From the NCBI GenBank assembly GCA_024405255.1, contig JAKSOY010000081.1, forward strand, positions 1 through 16,958: a stretch of DNA of 16,958 nt, written 5' to 3'. This DNA comes from Kiritimatiellia bacterium (GTDB lineage: Bacteria > Verrucomicrobiota > Kiritimatiellia > RFP12 > UBA1067). Under the pieces are notes generated by a model. The model was not told the origin of the DNA. It saw nothing but the letters and a program-made list of their open reading frames with translations, and did no database searches. Position 1 is the stretch's first letter; each line of letters starts with the position of its first letter. A program made the translations under genes and the position numbers. Of this stretch, positions 15,476 to 16,958 are shown one piece after another.

Positions 15476-16675
15476 CTACTTCCCCAACCCCACGGCATTA
15501 CGCCAGGCGCGTTTGAATGGATGATTCCAATCGCCTGTCACCTGGACGAAGAGAAGCGCGACTTTGTTTTCCTTCCAATTCGCGTAGGCTTCCGTCTGCA
15601 AGGCGCCATCGTGACCGAACCACTCGCCATACTGACGCAAGCCGAGGGAATAACGGTCAAACTTGGGGTATTGCGCACGGGAGAGTTCAAGAATCGAGGC
15701 GTGGGAGAGAAGGCGCACGCCATTCGGCGTCTTGCCGTCGTTCGCGAGCATCTGGTAGAACTTCATCACGTCGCCCGCCGTCGAATAGAGTCCGCCCGCC
15801 GGAGACACCATCCGTTTATTGGCAATGACGTCGGGCCGAAGCGACCTCGCCCACCGATCACCCCGTCCGTCCGCATAGTGCTTCCCCTTCGCCACGCGCG
15901 ACACGAACACACGATGCGCCTGCTGCTCCGCTGTCGGGAAGAAGGTGATGTCGTGCATCTCCAGAGGTTCGAAGAACGTTTTGCGCAGATAGTCCTCAAA
16001 CCGCTGGCCCGTCACAATCTCCACCACGCGCCCCGCGAGGTTGATATCCACGTTGGAATAACTGTGCTTCGTCATGGGGTCCCACAGAAGCGGACACTTC
16101 GCGGCGAGGGCCGCATAGTCCGCCAACGACAAACGCTGACAGGCCATCGGATCCTGATCGTACTCCGGCGGATTGAACGGAAAGCCCGCCATGTGCGAGA
16201 GGCACATTCGAAGCGTCATCTTCACCTTCGCAGGACGATACGTCTTTTTCCCGTTCTTCCCCTTCACGGCCACACGCACCTGCGCGATTTCGGGGATGTA
16301 CTTCTCGATTGGATCGTCGAGCGAGACGAGTCCCCGATCGACGCACGTCATCACCGCCGCGCCGCAGAATCCCTTCGTCATGGAAGCAATCCAGAAGAAG
16401 CTTTTCTCGTCAAGCGCACGTCCCGCCTCCGGATCCGCAAGCCCCACAAACGCCGTCTCCACCTTCCCGTGATCGCTCGTCATCGAAATCGCACCCGCGA
16501 CGGCTCCCTGCTTCACGAAGGTTTCCAATGTCTCACGGGGCGACGACACGCCCAGCCCCGCGCCCCCCAAAACGGCATTGCCATCCGTCGAAGGCGCCGC
16601 ATTGACCAACCGCAACATTCCCACCACCAGGATGATCCACATGCTGAAGTGCTCTTTTTCGCGACCAATAAACAT
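15476..16675 (-). CDS. Exported serine hydrolase, class C beta-lactamase / esterase fold (399 aa)
   Basis: All three active-site motifs of the PF00144-type family are present: SxxK in ASMTKG (S98, K101), YxN in YSNVD (Y206, N208) and the KTG-equivalent HxG in GHDG (H355, G357). Such proteins are esterases, D-aminopeptidases, peptidoglycan-related peptidases or beta-lactamases; the exact reaction cannot be read here, and in a glycan-degrading neighbourhood an esterase is plausible. The frame stays open upstream to 16816, but the promoter at 16709-16737 lies inside that extension. The start is therefore placed at 16675, with GGAG 10 bases upstream and a following hydrophobic segment (MWIILVVGMLRLVNAA) that reads as a signal peptide after a short charged head. 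An ATG at 16642 is the alternative. It is followed by the phosphodiesterase stump. Confidence 0.88.
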   Translation of the reverse strand: MFIGREKEHFSMWIILVVGMLRLVNAAPSTDGNAVLGGAGLGVSSPRETLETFVKQGAVAGAISMTSDHGKVETAFVGLADPEAGRALDEKSFFWIASMTKGFCGAAVMTCVDRGLVSLDDPIEKYIPEIAQVRVAVKGKNGKKTYRPAKVKMTLRMCLSHMAGFPFNPPEYDQDPMACQRLSLADYAALAAKCPLLWDPMTKHSYSNVDINLAGRVVEIVTGQRFEDYLRKTFFEPLEMHDITFFPTAEQQAHRVFVSRVAKGKHYADGRGDRWARSLRPDVIANKRMVSPAGGLYSTAGDVMKFYQMLANDGKTPNGVRLLSHASILELSRAQYPKFDRYSLGLRQYGEWFGHDGALQTEAYANWKENKVALLFVQVTGDWNHPFKRAWRNAVGLGK

Positions 16676-16708
16676 TTTCGTCAATCTCCAACTTTTAGAA
16701 TAGTCGAC

Positions 16709-16737
16709 ATTATATCTTATTTCCGTCTTTATCACAA
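16709..16737 (-). promoter_or_regulatory. sigma70-like promoter of the serine hydrolase gene
   Basis: On the minus strand a perfect TATAAT (16709-16714) is preceded, after 17 bases, by TTGTGA (16732-16737; four of six). The predicted transcript start near 16702 gives a leader of about 26 bases. The surrounding DNA is much more AT-rich than the genes. This fixes the gene's start downstream of 16702. Confidence 0.65.
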
Positions 16738-16840
16738 CATGGATTATGGATAAAGACAAAAATCCCCCCCTATTTTCCCAAACACACCTTTTTGATGTTT
16801 TTACCAAAGACAGCATACACGATTGTTCGTGGAATACCTT

Positions 16841-16958
16841 TTATTGCCGCGTCAGGCCGGTGAATGGTGTGGAGAATGGACCCTTTTTACCGTTTTTGTA
16901 GACGGCGTTATCGATGTAGATCTTCTTCTCGTTCGGATCCAGTGTGACCGTCTGAACC
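16841..16958 (-). CDS. C-terminal end of an unrecognised protein (partial, continues past the right edge)
   Basis: An open frame enters from the right edge and ends in TAA at 16841-16843. It supplies the last 38 residues, including LDPNEKKIYIDNAVYKNGKK and the end FTGLTRQ. The composition is polar and coding-like, and could be the last beta-strands of an exported enzyme, but nothing identifies a family. The roughly 100 bases between it and the serine-hydrolase promoter contain only a weak CACGA/TCGTG hairpin (16818-16831), without a T-run, and a run of seven C's (16764-16770). Confidence 0.6.
   Translation of the reverse strand, partial: VQTVTLDPNEKKIYIDNAVYKNGKKGPFSTPFTGLTRQ

Noticed and set aside
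15470..16753. 427-codon plus-strand frame opposite the serine hydrolase
   Set aside because: Antisense shadow; the minus strand has the SxxK, YxN and HxG motifs in the correct order and spacing.
16676..16816. 47-residue N-terminal extension of the serine hydrolase
   Set aside because: It spans the predicted promoter (TTGTGA-17-TATAAT) and precedes the signal-peptide-like segment.
1..16958. CRISPR arrays, tRNA or rRNA genes, insertion sequences, integrase or attachment sites
   Set aside because: I looked for regularly spaced direct repeats, tRNA-like cloverleaf segments, transposase motifs and terminal inverted repeats and saw none. The only repetition is the protein-level modules of the giant gene.

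Overview
This is about 17 kb of GC-rich bacterial DNA in which every supported gene lies on the minus strand, so transcription runs from right to left. Nearly all products begin with a Sec-type signal peptide. The content is glycoside hydrolases, a very large repetitive LamG/beta-helix surface-type protein, and a serine hydrolase. This combination, with modules resembling 'autotransporter-associated beta strand' repeats and InlB-like B-repeats, resembles gut or anaerobic members of the Verrucomicrobiota/Kiritimatiellota/Lentisphaerota group. That placement is inferred from gene style; there is no rRNA or other marker gene in the window.

Layout in order of transcription: (1) 16841-16958, the last 38 codons of an unrecognised gene. 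(2) 15476-16675, an exported serine hydrolase of the class C beta-lactamase fold with its own sigma70-like promoter, followed 35 bases later by (3) 15123-15440, the N-terminal stump of an alkaline-phosphatase-superfamily phosphodiesterase, apparently broken by a deletion. (4) 13152-15059, a GH97 glycosidase. (5) 10814-12919, an exported TIM-barrel hydrolase resembling the alpha-galactosidase clan, preceded by a promoter, a possible operator dyad and a possible 18-codon leader peptide. (6) 8070-10802, a GH95 alpha-L-fucosidase/galactosidase starting 11 bases after gene 5. A probable terminator follows. (7) 239-7933, a 2564-residue exported protein with its own near-consensus promoter. (8) 1-53, the start of another exported protein, again with its own promoter.

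Genes 4-6 look like a small set of exported exo-acting enzymes that remove terminal alpha-linked sugars (fucose, galactose or glucose) from complex glycans, such as mucin-type or fucosylated plant glycans. There are no SusC/SusD-like transporters, sigma/anti-sigma pairs or other regulators in the window.

Two things stand out. First, the GH95 enzyme carries an N-terminal domain of about 200 residues that is clearly homologous to a domain embedded in the neighbouring giant protein, which suggests a physical or functional link between them. Second, the giant protein is built from three parallel modules of about 590-660 residues in which the framework is conserved but the inserted domain differs in each.
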